Assembly (NCBI GenBank): GCA_964436865.1
Contig: CAYTFK010000120.1
Coordinates: 1 to 18,622 of the forward strand
From: JAXGPP01 sp964436865
GTDB lineage: Bacteria; Planctomycetota; Planctomycetia; Pirellulales; Thermoguttaceae
Direction: 5' to 3'
DNA: 18,622 bases
The notes under the pieces were generated by a model. It searched no databases. It saw nothing but the letters and a program-made list of their open reading frames with translations, and was not told the DNA's origin. Both the position numbers and the translations under genes were made by a program. How positions within the stretch are numbered: position 1 is the first letter of the stretch; each line of letters starts with the position of its first letter. Shown here piece after piece: positions 1 through 7,672 of the stretch.

Positions 1-1835
1 GTCCACAAGATCTTCAGCTTGGGCGGAACGTCGCGTGCGGTGCTTCCCGTTCGCCAGGCGTCGTGGCGATAGCACGGCCAGTCGTCGTCGGCCGCAACTT
101 CATCCGGCGAAAGCGGCGCGATCTCGCTTGCCGCGAGTTCGCCCGGTTCGGGTCGAAGTTCGGCGGGAGGACTGGCCGAGGCAGGCTGGGGCAGCGCGGG
201 GGCCAGGGCTGCATAGCCGCGGAGCATGGGCCAGCAGACGCAGTGCTTGGGCGTGACGTAGATCAAACCGTTGGCCGGAATCCAGCCCACGTCGCGACCG
301 CAGGCGGCCTTGGTGATGCGGTTGGCGTCGAGTTCTCCGCTGGCGAGATCGGTAAGCTCCATTTCGCCGGCAAACATGAAGCGCGCTGTGGCCACCGGCG
401 GGAAGCAGTGACAATAGCCGGCCGGGCAACTGCCCTTCTCTTCACCGGTCCACGGATCGAGGGCAACCGCCTTGCGATTCTCGAGCACCCACAGCAGGTT
501 GCCCACGAACATCGCCCGGGCCTGCTTCATGTGGTTCATGCCGGGGACGAACGAGCGGGTCCAGAGCGGCCGGCCATCGTCGGCGGCGACGACCCGCAGT
601 TCGTTGCCGGTCTTCTCGTCGCTGAGCGTCGAGATTTCGAGAGCCAGGACGCGATTGCGGCAGACGAGCCGGCGAACCTTCGACAGCCAGGGATAATCGC
701 CGCGTTGCCAGCGGACGCTGCCGGTGGCCAGGTCGAGGCAGACCACAGTCAACTCGTCGCCGAGGCGTTGATTGCCGCGGAGGTAGAAGACCGCGCCTTC
801 GCCGCCCACGGTGTACTGCGGGTTCAAGGCATCATGCTTCCAGATCAATCGGCCGCCGGACGCATCCAGCGCGCGGATCGACTGGCCATCGATTGCCAGC
901 AGCGTGCGATCGGCGAGGAGCACTTCGGCAGGCGCTGCGGCATCCGGAAACTCGGCAACCGGCGCGCCCGTGGCGCTATCGAGGGCGAGCAGCTTGCCTG
1001 CGGAGACGACATACAAACGGCCGTCGCCGGCGATCGGCGGGACGCTGCGGGACGTGATGCGGAAATCGAAGCCGCCGCGCGACGGCGAGGGGTCGAGCGG
1101 TCGCTGCCAGAGCCGCAGGCCATTGAAGCTGTCGCGAGCCCACACGCCGCCATAGTAGTTCTTGCCGCCGGCGGTGACGAGATTGGCGATTTCGGCCGAT
1201 GCCCCGGCTACCCAGCGGACCCGCCGCGGCGGGGCGACGTAGAGGTCGTCCGAGACGGCGTTGCCATCGGCGCCGTGCCGCGGATGCGTCCAGGCATCGA
1301 GCCCCTCGGGCCACGGTTTTCCGGCGATCGTCCAGGGCCCCACGCGTCGGCTCTCGACGAATCCGGCGCTTTCGAGAAGCGATTCCGCCGCCGGGCGCCG
1401 CAGGGCCACGACTCCGCCGGGACATGCCACCCGTTGCCACTCTTGGGCCGGCACCGGTGTAGCCGAATCGTCCGCGACCAGCAGCAGGTTCACCAGATTT
1501 TCGGCATAAGGCAATTCACCGGCGGAATGCAGGACCTCGGCCGTGGCGAGGCCGTAGAGTCCGGCGGCGTCGATCTCCCGCCGGGCCTGCTCGACCCGCG
1601 ACGGATCGCGATCGACGATCTGCACCAGGAACCGGCCGGTCCGAGCCAGTTCAAGCGCGGGACCGATGTCAACCGCGCCGATCTGAACGCACAGACCGCC
1701 TCCCATGCTTCCGGCGCGCTCAGTCCACTCGGCGATCGATTCCGCGCCCACTGGAGCAGGCATGATGAGGGCCGCGATGACTGCAAATGCCAAGGTCCGA
1801 AGGTTCACCGCCGACGGTTTCGACGAACGATCCAT
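1..1835 (-). CDS. Secreted methyltransferase-like / PQQ-type beta-propeller protein, 3' end outside the window
   Basis: I translated 611 residues by hand from the ATG at 1835 with no stop before the window edge, so the C-terminus is missing. Residues 1-31 form a signal peptide: a basic start, a hydrophobic core around 14-27, and cleavage after Val-Gly-Ala. Residues about 45-170 resemble a class I SAM-methyltransferase fold: a strand and degenerate glycine loop at 49-58, an acidic residue in VDRD (74-77), and later CPGGVVALR (138-146). The glycine-rich motif is not intact, so catalysis is doubtful. Residues about 175-550 carry propeller-like repeats of the LYVVSAGKLLALDSATG kind, with a Cys-rich part (C470, C475, C477, C512, C532, C534). 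A new propeller segment starts near residue 585 (DWPCYRHDAWRTGSTA). A GGGAG-type ribosome site lies 6 bases before the ATG. I recall this architecture from planctomycetes; no substrate is known to me. Envelope location is inferred from the signal peptide. Confidence 0.85.
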   Translation of the reverse strand, partial: MDRSSKPSAVNLRTLAFAVIAALIMPAPVGAESIAEWTERAGSMGGGLCVQIGAVDIGPALELARTGRFLVQIVDRDPSRVEQARREIDAAGLYGLATAEVLHSAGELPYAENLVNLLLVADDSATPVPAQEWQRVACPGGVVALRRPAAESLLESAGFVESRRVGPWTIAGKPWPEGLDAWTHPRHGADGNAVSDDLYVAPPRRVRWVAGASAEIANLVTAGGKNYYGGVWARDSFNGLRLWQRPLDPSPSRGGFDFRITSRSVPPIAGDGRLYVVSAGKLLALDSATGAPVAEFPDAAAPAEVLLADRTLLAIDGQSIRALDASGGRLIWKHDALNPQYTVGGEGAVFYLRGNQRLGDELTVVCLDLATGSVRWQRGDYPWLSKVRRLVCRNRVLALEISTLSDEKTGNELRVVAADDGRPLWTRSFVPGMNHMKQARAMFVGNLLWVLENRKAVALDPWTGEEKGSCPAGYCHCFPPVATARFMFAGEMELTDLASGELDANRITKAACGRDVGWIPANGLIYVTPKHCVCWPMLRGYAALAPALPQPASASPPAELRPEPGELAASEIAPLSPDEVAADDDWPCYRHDAWRTGSTARDVPPKLKILW

Positions 1836-1946
1836 GAATGGCTCCCAGGCAGGTGGTGGGCCACCGCGCTACAGACAAACGCGGGCCATCCGGTTCGCGC
1901 GCCGCAGCGCCGCGGCAGCCCGATGGCCGACAGGGCGAACCCCCAT

Positions 1947-1975
1947 AGGCTAGCTTGGCTGATCGGACGGTGCAA
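1947..1975 (-). promoter_or_regulatory. Possible promoter of the methyltransferase-like/propeller gene
   Basis: On the minus strand, TTGCAC (1970-1975) and TAGCCT (1947-1952) are separated by 17 bases and lie about 110 bases upstream of the ATG at 1835. The -10 match is weak, and the only other support is a position just after the end of uppP. Confidence 0.25.
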
Positions 1976-1992
1976 CCGCCGGCCGCCGGCGG
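1976..1992 (-). terminator. GC-only hairpin just after uppP
   Basis: A perfect 7-bp stem, CCGCCGG/CCGGCGG, with a 3-base loop starts 3 bases after the uppP stop. No U-run follows on the minus strand, so intrinsic termination is uncertain. It may only be a stabilising 3' structure. Confidence 0.3.
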
Positions 1993-1995
1993 AAG

Positions 1996-2988
1996 TCACA
2001 GCAGGTCCAGCGCCAGAAGGACCGCGGTGAAAGCGGCCAGGAGGATGCGATAGTAGCCGAACAGGTACAACTCGCGCCAGTTGAGATAGGCGACCATCCA
2101 CTTCACCGAGAGGATGGCTGCGATGAAGGCCGACACGAAGCCGGCCACGAGGCCTGTCCAGCCGTACGCGCCGAGCATTTCCTGGCCTTCGTGGAGCGCC
2201 TCCCATCCGGTAGCGGCACTGAGGGTAATCAGGCCGAGCAAAAAGCTGAACTCGACCGCCGCCGAGAGCCGCAGGCCGAGAAACACTCCGCCGATGATCG
2301 TCACGAGGCTGCGACTGATCCCCGGCCAGAGCGCAAAGGCCTGGGCAAGGCCGATCAGAATCGCCATGCGCGGCGTGAGCTGGGTAAGCTCCAGTCCCTG
2401 GGCCTCGTGATCGCGGACCTTGAACCGCGTGAACAGGAGAATCGCCACTCCGCCGACGAACCAGGCCACGGCAATCGGGCCGGGATGGAAGAGGTAGGCT
2501 TTGATCGCGCCGCGGAACAACAGTCCGAGAATGGCCGCTGGCAGGAATGCCAGCAGCAGGCAGACCAGCAGCCGCAGGCCGTCGGGTTCCCGCCCGGCAA
2601 GGCCGCCGAGCATCAGCCGCACACGTTCGTGATAGAGCCACAGCACGGCGAGGATGGCGCCGGCCTGGATGAAGATGGCGTAGGCGTCGGCGGCGCGCCG
2701 CTCACTTTCCTCATCGCCGATGCCCAGCAACCGCTCGACGACGAGGAGATGTCCGGTCGAACTGACGGGCAGATACTCGGTGGCGCCTTCGACGATGCCG
2801 AGGATGATCGCCTCGCCGAGTCCCAGGTCGGAGCCGGCTGACTGTTGGGATGCGGGCGGTTCATCGGCCTGGGCTGCACAGGCACCGTGGGCCAGTCCGG
2901 CGAGAAGGGCGCCGAGCGCCAACGCCCCCCGCAGCAGCCAACTCGAGCAGGTCGGTCGAATCGGCAAACCGAGGGCGGACAGATGCAT
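1996..2988 (-). CDS. uppP: Undecaprenyl-diphosphatase UppP (BacA)
   Basis: This integral membrane enzyme hydrolyses undecaprenyl diphosphate to the monophosphate carrier used for cell-wall and envelope glycan synthesis; the family also gives bacitracin resistance. The first signature is at residues 64-80 (GIVEG..EYLPVSSTGH), with the conserved acids E67 and E71. The second is WPGISRS at 221-227 with the conserved R226. Multiple hydrophobic helices follow, as in the family. At 330 residues it is about 57 longer than the E. coli protein. The excess is N-terminal: a hydrophobic stretch (about 18-40) ending Ala-Gln-Ala, like a signal peptide, followed by a polar linker. No in-frame ATG lies between M1 and the catalytic region, so I kept the ATG at 2988, although no clear ribosome site precedes it. 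The Gly normally ending the PGxSRSG motif is Leu here (L228). It lies 72 bp downstream of the antiporter. Confidence 0.93.
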   Translation of the reverse strand: MHLSALGLPIRPTCSSWLLRGALALGALLAGLAHGACAAQADEPPASQQSAGSDLGLGEAIILGIVEGATEYLPVSSTGHLLVVERLLGIGDEESERRAADAYAIFIQAGAILAVLWLYHERVRLMLGGLAGREPDGLRLLVCLLLAFLPAAILGLLFRGAIKAYLFHPGPIAVAWFVGGVAILLFTRFKVRDHEAQGLELTQLTPRMAILIGLAQAFALWPGISRSLVTIIGGVFLGLRLSAAVEFSFLLGLITLSAATGWEALHEGQEMLGAYGWTGLVAGFVSAFIAAILSVKWMVAYLNWRELYLFGYYRILLAAFTAVLLALDLL

Positions 2989-3060
2989 TCGGGATCGCGA
3001 GCGGCTGCGGATGGCGGATCGTGACTCAATAACATAGCTTGATCGCCAGGCTCGCGGCGG

Positions 3061-4449
3061 TCAAGCGCGAAGATCGGCTTGCTGAACGGCGGCCAGGGGT
3101 TCTTCGGTCGCCGTCTCGGCCACACCACCGGCGAGAAAGCCGCTCTGGCGGATATAGGGCTCGAGTTCGGTTCCCTTCATGAACCGCAGCAGCAGCGGCG
3201 TGGTCATGACCGTGGTGACCAGGGCCATCAGCACCAGCATGCAGAAGACGCTGTCGGGGAGCACACCCAAGTCGCGGCCGACGTTGATGACAATCAGCTC
3301 CATGAGGGCCCGCGTGTTCATCATGGTGCCGATGCAGACCGACTCGCGTGCCGAGAAGCCGCCCATCCGAGCCGCCACGCCGCAGCCCCCCAGCTTTCCG
3401 CCGATCGCACACACGAGCACGGCAACGAAGAACAGCCACTCGACGGGCGTGGCCAGTGTCCCGATATCGGTCTTGAGGCCGGTATAGGTGAAGAAGATGG
3501 GCAGAAAGATCACCGCCAGAAAGTTACGCAGGTGCCGGACCATCACCGCGCGGAATTGCGGCTCATCGGAGAGCACCGTGCCGAGCATGAACGCGCCGAA
3601 GATGGCGAAGATGCCGATCATGCTGGTGGCCATGGCGCAGAGAAACAGCACGCCGTAGACGACGGCGAGGCTGTTCATGCCCATATCGCCCTCGCCGCGG
3701 GCGATCGCCTGGCGCACAAACCGCTTCAGCAGCGGACGGACAACCCCGAGCACGAACAGGAAGAACCCGACCGTCGCGGCGACCATCCGCACGGTGCTCC
3801 AGATCTCGAACTGGGCCTGGACGACGCTGGAAATCGTGGCCAGCAGGATCCAGCCGCAGGCATCATCGACCGCGGCGGCCGAGATGGTGACCGCTCCGAG
3901 CCGGGTTCGCGTGATGTTGAGCTCGATCATCATCCGGCCGAGGATGGGAATCGCCGTGATCGACATGGCGATCCCCATGAAGAGGATGAAGCCGGCGGCC
4001 GAGATGGCTGTGCCCGACGGCGACGCCGGCAGGTAGGGATGCATCAACCAGCCCAATCCAACGCCCAACGAGAAGGGCAGAGCGATGCCGCTGAGTGAAA
4101 TGCCCACCGCGGCGGGACCGTGGAACCGCAGGTGGCTGAAGTCGAACTCGAGTCCCACGACGAACAGCAGGAGGATCAATCCGAGCTGGCTGAGGACGGA
4201 GAAGACGTCGGCGACGGCCGGATTGAAGATCGCCCGTGAGGCGTCGGGAAAGAAGTAGCCGAAGCAGGAGGGCCCGAGGGCCAGCCCGGCGGCAATCTCG
4301 CCCACCACGACAGGCTGCCGAAAGGCGCGGAACACGGCACCGAAGACCCTCGCCGCGGCCATGATGATGACCAACTGCACGAGGGCGATGAACAGCAGTT
4401 CCTCAGCTCTCAGGTCGGCGGCGGCCAGCAGGCAGTTCGGGGGTGGCAT
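3061..4449 (-). CDS. CPA2-family cation:proton antiporter
   Basis: A 462-residue polytopic membrane protein, very hydrophobic from residue 18 to about 425, as expected for the roughly 12-helix transporter domain of the NhaA/KefB-like CPA2 group that exchanges Na+ or K+ for protons. Recognisable points are VVVGEIAAGLALGPS (47-61), the paired aspartates D195-D196 in AAAVDDACGW at the expected ion-binding site, and MNTRALMELIVIN (377-389). The C-terminal tail is short, without a TrkA-N/RCK domain, so Kef-type nucleotide gating is not supported. I chose the ATG at 4449. The frame is open to a TTG at 4539, but the extra 30 residues look unlike a transporter N-terminus and would overlap a good promoter candidate at 4504-4531. 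The ion specificity cannot be told from the sequence. Confidence 0.9.
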   Translation of the reverse strand: MPPPNCLLAAADLRAEELLFIALVQLVIIMAAARVFGAVFRAFRQPVVVGEIAAGLALGPSCFGYFFPDASRAIFNPAVADVFSVLSQLGLILLLFVVGLEFDFSHLRFHGPAAVGISLSGIALPFSLGVGLGWLMHPYLPASPSGTAISAAGFILFMGIAMSITAIPILGRMMIELNITRTRLGAVTISAAAVDDACGWILLATISSVVQAQFEIWSTVRMVAATVGFFLFVLGVVRPLLKRFVRQAIARGEGDMGMNSLAVVYGVLFLCAMATSMIGIFAIFGAFMLGTVLSDEPQFRAVMVRHLRNFLAVIFLPIFFTYTGLKTDIGTLATPVEWLFFVAVLVCAIGGKLGGCGVAARMGGFSARESVCIGTMMNTRALMELIVINVGRDLGVLPDSVFCMLVLMALVTTVMTTPLLLRFMKGTELEPYIRQSGFLAGGVAETATEEPLAAVQQADLRA

Positions 4450-4503
4450 TCTCAAGCCGCGTCGAGACGGTCGGTCGAGCCAGCCGCGCGGGGCGGATAT
4501 TGG

Positions 4504-4531
4504 AGTATATGTGGCTGCCGGACTGGGGCAA
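4504..4531 (-). promoter_or_regulatory. Sigma70-type promoter candidate for the antiporter
   Basis: On the minus strand, TTGCCC (4526-4531), a 16-base spacer and TATACT (4504-4509, one mismatch to TATAAT) lie in the gap after the metallopeptidase stop. A start site near 4497 would leave a leader of about 48 bases to the ATG at 4449. This supports independent transcription of the antiporter and argues against the upstream TTG start. Confidence 0.5.
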
Positions 4532-4542
4532 CTCCCCAAGCA

Positions 4543-5163
4543 CTACCTATCCAGCGGGACCAGCTTCGGGGCCGGGATTTTCGTGCCGTAGATCCTGCCG
4601 TGGCGCTGGAGGAGTTGCCGGAAGTCGTGGTGCAGGAAGTCGTAGAGCGCGGGGGGAGGACCCAGGCTCAGCCACTCGTCGGTAAGCCTATTCACTTCGG
4701 CGTCGTAGCCGCGCTTTGACGAGCCATGGGCGTAGCAACGGCCGCCGTGCCGCCGCAGGTCGCCATCGAATGCCGGCCCCACGTGCCACAACTCGTGGAT
4801 CACCGTCGCCAGCTTCTCGCGCAGTTGAAGGTCGAGAAACCGCGGCAGATAGAAGGTGAGGATGTACAGCATCTCCACCCCTGCCGCATCGTAGAGCCGC
4901 TGAATTCCCCAGCGCCGGCCGCGGCGGAGGGTGTGCAGTTCTCCCCCGGCAAAGCGCATGGGGGTGAGCGAGGCGTACATGCCATGGCGGCAGGCCCGCC
5001 GCGTCTGCGAGAAGCTGATCGCCACGCGCCGATGGTCGATATGCCGCAATTCGGGCACGCGCTGGGCCATGTCGGCCACCAGCGGGCGGATACGGGCGGT
5101 GAAGTCGAAGCCCGCAGGGTCGGGTCCGGAGCGGGCCGCCTCGGGAGTGCGTGGGGCCGGCAT
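4543..5163 (-). CDS. Putative zinc metallopeptidase-like protein (HELWH), uncharacterised
   Basis: From the ATG at 5163 this is a 206-residue soluble protein with no signal peptide or membrane helix. Residues 122-127 read IHELWH, a HExxH zinc-metallopeptidase signature. It is followed by AFDGDLRRHGGRCYAHG (131-147), in which H146, D133 or D136 could be the third ligand. The preceding part (about 98-120, MLYILTFYLPRFLDLQLREK) looks like helix or strand packing against the active-site helix. I recall similar conserved hypothetical proteins in planctomycetes but know no substrate. The frame stays open to a TTG at 5190, directly against a hairpin; neither start has a convincing ribosome site, and the protein could also begin further inside (GTG 5079, ATG 5070). 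It is the first gene after the ribosomal cluster. Peptidase activity is inferred from the motif only. Confidence 0.75.
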   Translation of the reverse strand: MPAPRTPEAARSGPDPAGFDFTARIRPLVADMAQRVPELRHIDHRRVAISFSQTRRACRHGMYASLTPMRFAGGELHTLRRGRRWGIQRLYDAAGVEMLYILTFYLPRFLDLQLREKLATVIHELWHVGPAFDGDLRRHGGRCYAHGSSKRGYDAEVNRLTDEWLSLGPPPALYDFLHHDFRQLLQRHGRIYGTKIPAPKLVPLDR

Positions 5164-5189
5164 CAGCGTGCGGATCAAACGATACGACA

Positions 5190-5218
5190 AGACCCACGGA
5201 TGGCATATCCGTGGGTCT
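5190..5218 (-). terminator. Likely terminator of the ribosomal protein cluster
   Basis: A perfect 12-bp inverted repeat (AGACCCACGGAT / ATCCGTGGGTCT) with a 5-base loop lies 81 bases after the rplQ stop. On the minus strand it is followed by a moderately T-rich TTTGTCGTATCGTTT. On the plus strand no T-run follows. It ends at the alternative TTG start of the metallopeptidase and 26 bases before its ATG. Confidence 0.65.
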
Positions 5219-5253
5219 CACCGGGAACGTGGTTGACAGCCTTGCGGCGCTCG

Positions 5254-5276
5254 CCCGCCCAAACCTGGAGGGCGGG
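5254..5276 (-). repeat. Second hairpin downstream of rplQ
   Basis: CCCGCCC (5254-5260) and GGGCGGG (5270-5276) can form a 7-bp GC stem with a 9-base loop, starting 23 bases after the rplQ stop. No T-run follows on either strand. It may help termination in tandem with 5190-5218 or protect the 3' end of the message. Confidence 0.4.
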
Positions 5277-5299
5277 AAGAACACCGGGGGACAACTGGA

Positions 5300-5893
5300 T
5301 CAAGTGGCTTCGGCGGGGGCCGGAGCCTCGTCGGCCTCAAAGCTGGGGCGCTCGGCGCGGCGCTTCTGGCGGTCGTTCTTGCCGACGAACTCGAGGATTG
5401 CCTGCCGACCGGCATCGCCCAGGCGCGGCGTGGCCAGGGGGATGATCCGGGTGTAGCCGCCGCGGCGCTCGATAAAGCGCGGGGCGACGTCATCGAAGAG
5501 GATTCTCACCGCCTGCTTGTCGCCGAGCAATTGCATCACCCGTCGACGGGCCGCGACCACCGGAGCGATGGCGCGGTTCCACTCGCGCCAGCCATCGCTT
5601 TGGCGCCATGCCCGCCACGAATCGCTGTCGCGATCGGCGCTGGAGTAGAGCTTGTCGGCCGCTTCGCGCTGCGGAATCGACCGGCAGGCAATGCTGATGC
5701 ATTTCTCGACCAGCGGGCGGACTTCCTTGGCCTTGGGAACGGTGGTAACGATCCGCCCCTTGATCTTCGGCGCGTTGGGCTCGCCCTCGGCGTCGCGTTC
5801 GGTCAGGATGAGCGCGGCAGCCAGGTTCCTCAGCAACGCCCGCTGGTGATTGGGGTTGCGTCCCAGTTTCCGGCCTCGTCTACGATGTCGCAT
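5300..5893 (-). CDS. rplQ: 50S ribosomal protein L17, enlarged form
   Basis: L17 is a large-subunit protein sited near the peptide exit region. The N-terminus MRHRRRGRKLGRN, the TTVPKAKEVRPLVE segment (50-63) and PRFIERRGGYTRI (138-150) are diagnostic. The protein has 197 residues against about 127 in E. coli. The extra length sits in three places: about 12 residues at 34-46, a Trp-rich insertion of about 35-40 residues around 75-118 (W93, W96, W102, W105), and an acidic/Ala-Pro tail from about 172. The gene follows rpoA by 112 bp and closes the alpha operon, its usual place. The ribosome site before the ATG is weak (AAGAG). Confidence 0.95.
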   Translation of the reverse strand: MRHRRRGRKLGRNPNHQRALLRNLAAALILTERDAEGEPNAPKIKGRIVTTVPKAKEVRPLVEKCISIACRSIPQREAADKLYSSADRDSDSWRAWRQSDGWREWNRAIAPVVAARRRVMQLLGDKQAVRILFDDVAPRFIERRGGYTRIIPLATPRLGDAGRQAILEFVGKNDRQKRRAERPSFEADEAPAPAEAT

Positions 5894-6005
5894 GGCTCTT
5901 GCACTTCAATGTTAAACGGTGGGCGGGATCTCCAGCCCGGAGGCAGGTCCGGCGCCGCAGGCGGCCCGACGCGATGGTGATTCGTTGTCCGGCGCCGGGG
6001 AAGAC

Positions 6006-7004
6006 TCAGACCGAGCCGGTCGACGCCGACGGCAGTCTCATTCCCAGACGCAGGCCCATTTCGGACAGTTTCTCACGAACTTCGTTGAGCGTCGTCTCGC
6101 CGAAGTTGCGGACTTCGAGCAGCTCATCTTCGCTGCGCATGACCAGGTCGCGAACGGTGTTGATATTCTCCGATTCGAGGCAATTGGTGGCCCGCACCGA
6201 GAGGTTCAATTCGGCCAGGCTCAGATTGAGCTTGGTCTCGGTGGCCGAGTCGATGCCGGCCACCGGGCCGCCGCGAGCTTCCGAATGCACCCGAGCGCCC
6301 AATTCGCTGTACTGGACAAAGGGGTTGAGGTGCTTGCGGAGAATCTTGGCCGCCTCGACCAGCGCCATTTCGGGAGTGATCGAGGCGTTGGTCCAGATCT
6401 CGACCGTCAGCTTGTCGTAATTTGTCTTCTGCCCGACGCGGGTTTCCTCGACGTCGTAGCGGACGCGGGTGACCGGGCTGAACATCGCGTCGAGCGGGAT
6501 GACGCCGATCTCCTGCGTCTGCATGGCCGACTCGTTGGCCGGCACATATCCGCGCCCGTTCTCGACCACCATTTCCATAACGAACGGCACGTCGTCGGTG
6601 AGGGTGGCGATGAGGTGGTCGCGGTTGATGACCTGGATGGCGTCGTCGGCCTGGATGTCGGCGGCGGTGATCACGCCCCGGGTGCTCTTCTCGATCCGCA
6701 ACACATGAGGCTGCTCGCTGTGGTTCTTGACCACCAGCGACTTGACGTTCAAGACGATGTCGGTGACGTCCTCGACCACGCCGGGAAGCGTGGTGAACTC
6801 GTGCTGAGCCCCGTGCACCTTGATGCGCGTCACGGCGCTGCCCTCGAGGCTCGAGAGCATGATGCGGCGCAGGCTGTTGCCGATGGTCACCCCGAAGCCG
6901 CGCTCGAACGGCTCGGCAAGAAACTTGCCGTACGTCGGCGTGAGGCTGCTCGTCTCGCACGTCACTTGACTGGGAAGTTCAAGGCCGCGCCATCGAATTC
7001 GCAT
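6006..7004 (-). CDS. rpoA: DNA-directed RNA polymerase subunit alpha
   Basis: A 332-residue protein, close to the usual length (329 in E. coli). The N-terminal domain, which dimerises and nucleates polymerase assembly, shows GFGVTIGNSLRRIMLSS (36-52). The C-terminal domain, which contacts UP elements and activators, is seen from about residue 255 and carries LSVRATNCLESENI and NFGETTLNEVREKL. No residue loss or truncation is apparent. The ATG at 7004 is preceded by GGAG and GGGGA. The gene sits 41 bp after rpsD in the standard rpsM-rpsK-rpsD-rpoA-rplQ order. Confidence 0.98.
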   Translation of the reverse strand: MRIRWRGLELPSQVTCETSSLTPTYGKFLAEPFERGFGVTIGNSLRRIMLSSLEGSAVTRIKVHGAQHEFTTLPGVVEDVTDIVLNVKSLVVKNHSEQPHVLRIEKSTRGVITAADIQADDAIQVINRDHLIATLTDDVPFVMEMVVENGRGYVPANESAMQTQEIGVIPLDAMFSPVTRVRYDVEETRVGQKTNYDKLTVEIWTNASITPEMALVEAAKILRKHLNPFVQYSELGARVHSEARGGPVAGIDSATETKLNLSLAELNLSVRATNCLESENINTVRDLVMRSEDELLEVRNFGETTLNEVREKLSEMGLRLGMRLPSASTGSV

Positions 7005-7045
7005 ATTCCCCTACTCCAATGCGACAGGATCCTGGGTCGCCAACG

Positions 7046-7672
7046 CTACCTGGAGCACAACTCCACGATCAGTTGCGGCTGGACGGGGATCGACACATCC
7101 TCCAGCTCCGGCAAACGAACGACTTGGCCTTCGGGCACGGGGCCATCAGTGCGGGAGAGGAAATCGGGGATCTCCTTGCCGTACTGGGCCAATGAGGCCT
7201 GTGCCGCCTGGACGCTCTTGGGACGATTCTTGATGCGAATCACGTCGCCCGCGCGAACGAGGTAACTGGCGATGTCCACGCGGCGGCCGTTGACCGTGAC
7301 ATGCCCGTGGGTGATCAACTGCCGTGCCTGGGCCCGCGACAATCCGAAGCCCAGCCGATGGACGATGTTGTCGAGCCGCCGCTCCAACAGGCCCATCAGC
7401 ACCGCGCCGGTATTGCCCTTCGACCGGCTGGCCCGATCGTAGTAGCGCATGAACTGCCGTTCCAGCACCCCGTAATAGTGCTTGACCTTCTGCTTCTCGC
7501 GGAGGTGCGTCCCGTAGTCGGTAAGCTTGCCGCGGCGGTAAGTGTGCATACCGGGCGGATTCTGACGGCGCTCGTAGGCGCACTTGTCGGTGTCGCATCG
7601 CGTGCCTTTGAGGAACAACTTCAGTCCCTCGCGTCGGCAGAGGCGGCAAACCGGTCCCGTAATACGGCCCAT
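7046..7672 (-). CDS. rpsD: 30S ribosomal protein S4, zinc-binding form
   Basis: S4 starts 16S rRNA folding in the 30S body and is the translational repressor of the alpha operon in E. coli; whether it has that role here is unknown. At 208 residues it has the usual length. Residues C9, C12, C26 and C31 form the zinc site of the C+ type. The S4 RNA-binding domain is visible at about 98-160 (RRLDNIVHRLGFGLSRAQARQLITHGHVTVNG). The ATG at 7672 begins MGRITGPVCRLCRREG, which matches C+ S4 proteins. It follows rpsK by 55 bp. Confidence 0.98.
   Translation of the reverse strand: MGRITGPVCRLCRREGLKLFLKGTRCDTDKCAYERRQNPPGMHTYRRGKLTDYGTHLREKQKVKHYYGVLERQFMRYYDRASRSKGNTGAVLMGLLERRLDNIVHRLGFGLSRAQARQLITHGHVTVNGRRVDIASYLVRAGDVIRIKNRPKSVQAAQASLAQYGKEIPDFLSRTDGPVPEGQVVRLPELEDVSIPVQPQLIVELCSR

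Noticed and set aside
63..2030. A 655-codon open frame on the plus strand
   Set aside because: It is antisense to the signal-peptide/propeller gene read in full on the minus strand. Its composition is that of a shadow frame in GC-rich DNA, with no recognisable domain.
3020..3066. TTGACC followed by TATGTT as a uppP promoter on the minus strand
   Set aside because: The spacing is 22 bases and no acceptable -10 box lies at 16-18, so I do not call it.
5233..5238. A perfect TTGACA on the plus strand between rplQ and the metallopeptidase
   Set aside because: There is no -10-like sequence 15-19 bases downstream and no plus-strand gene to drive.
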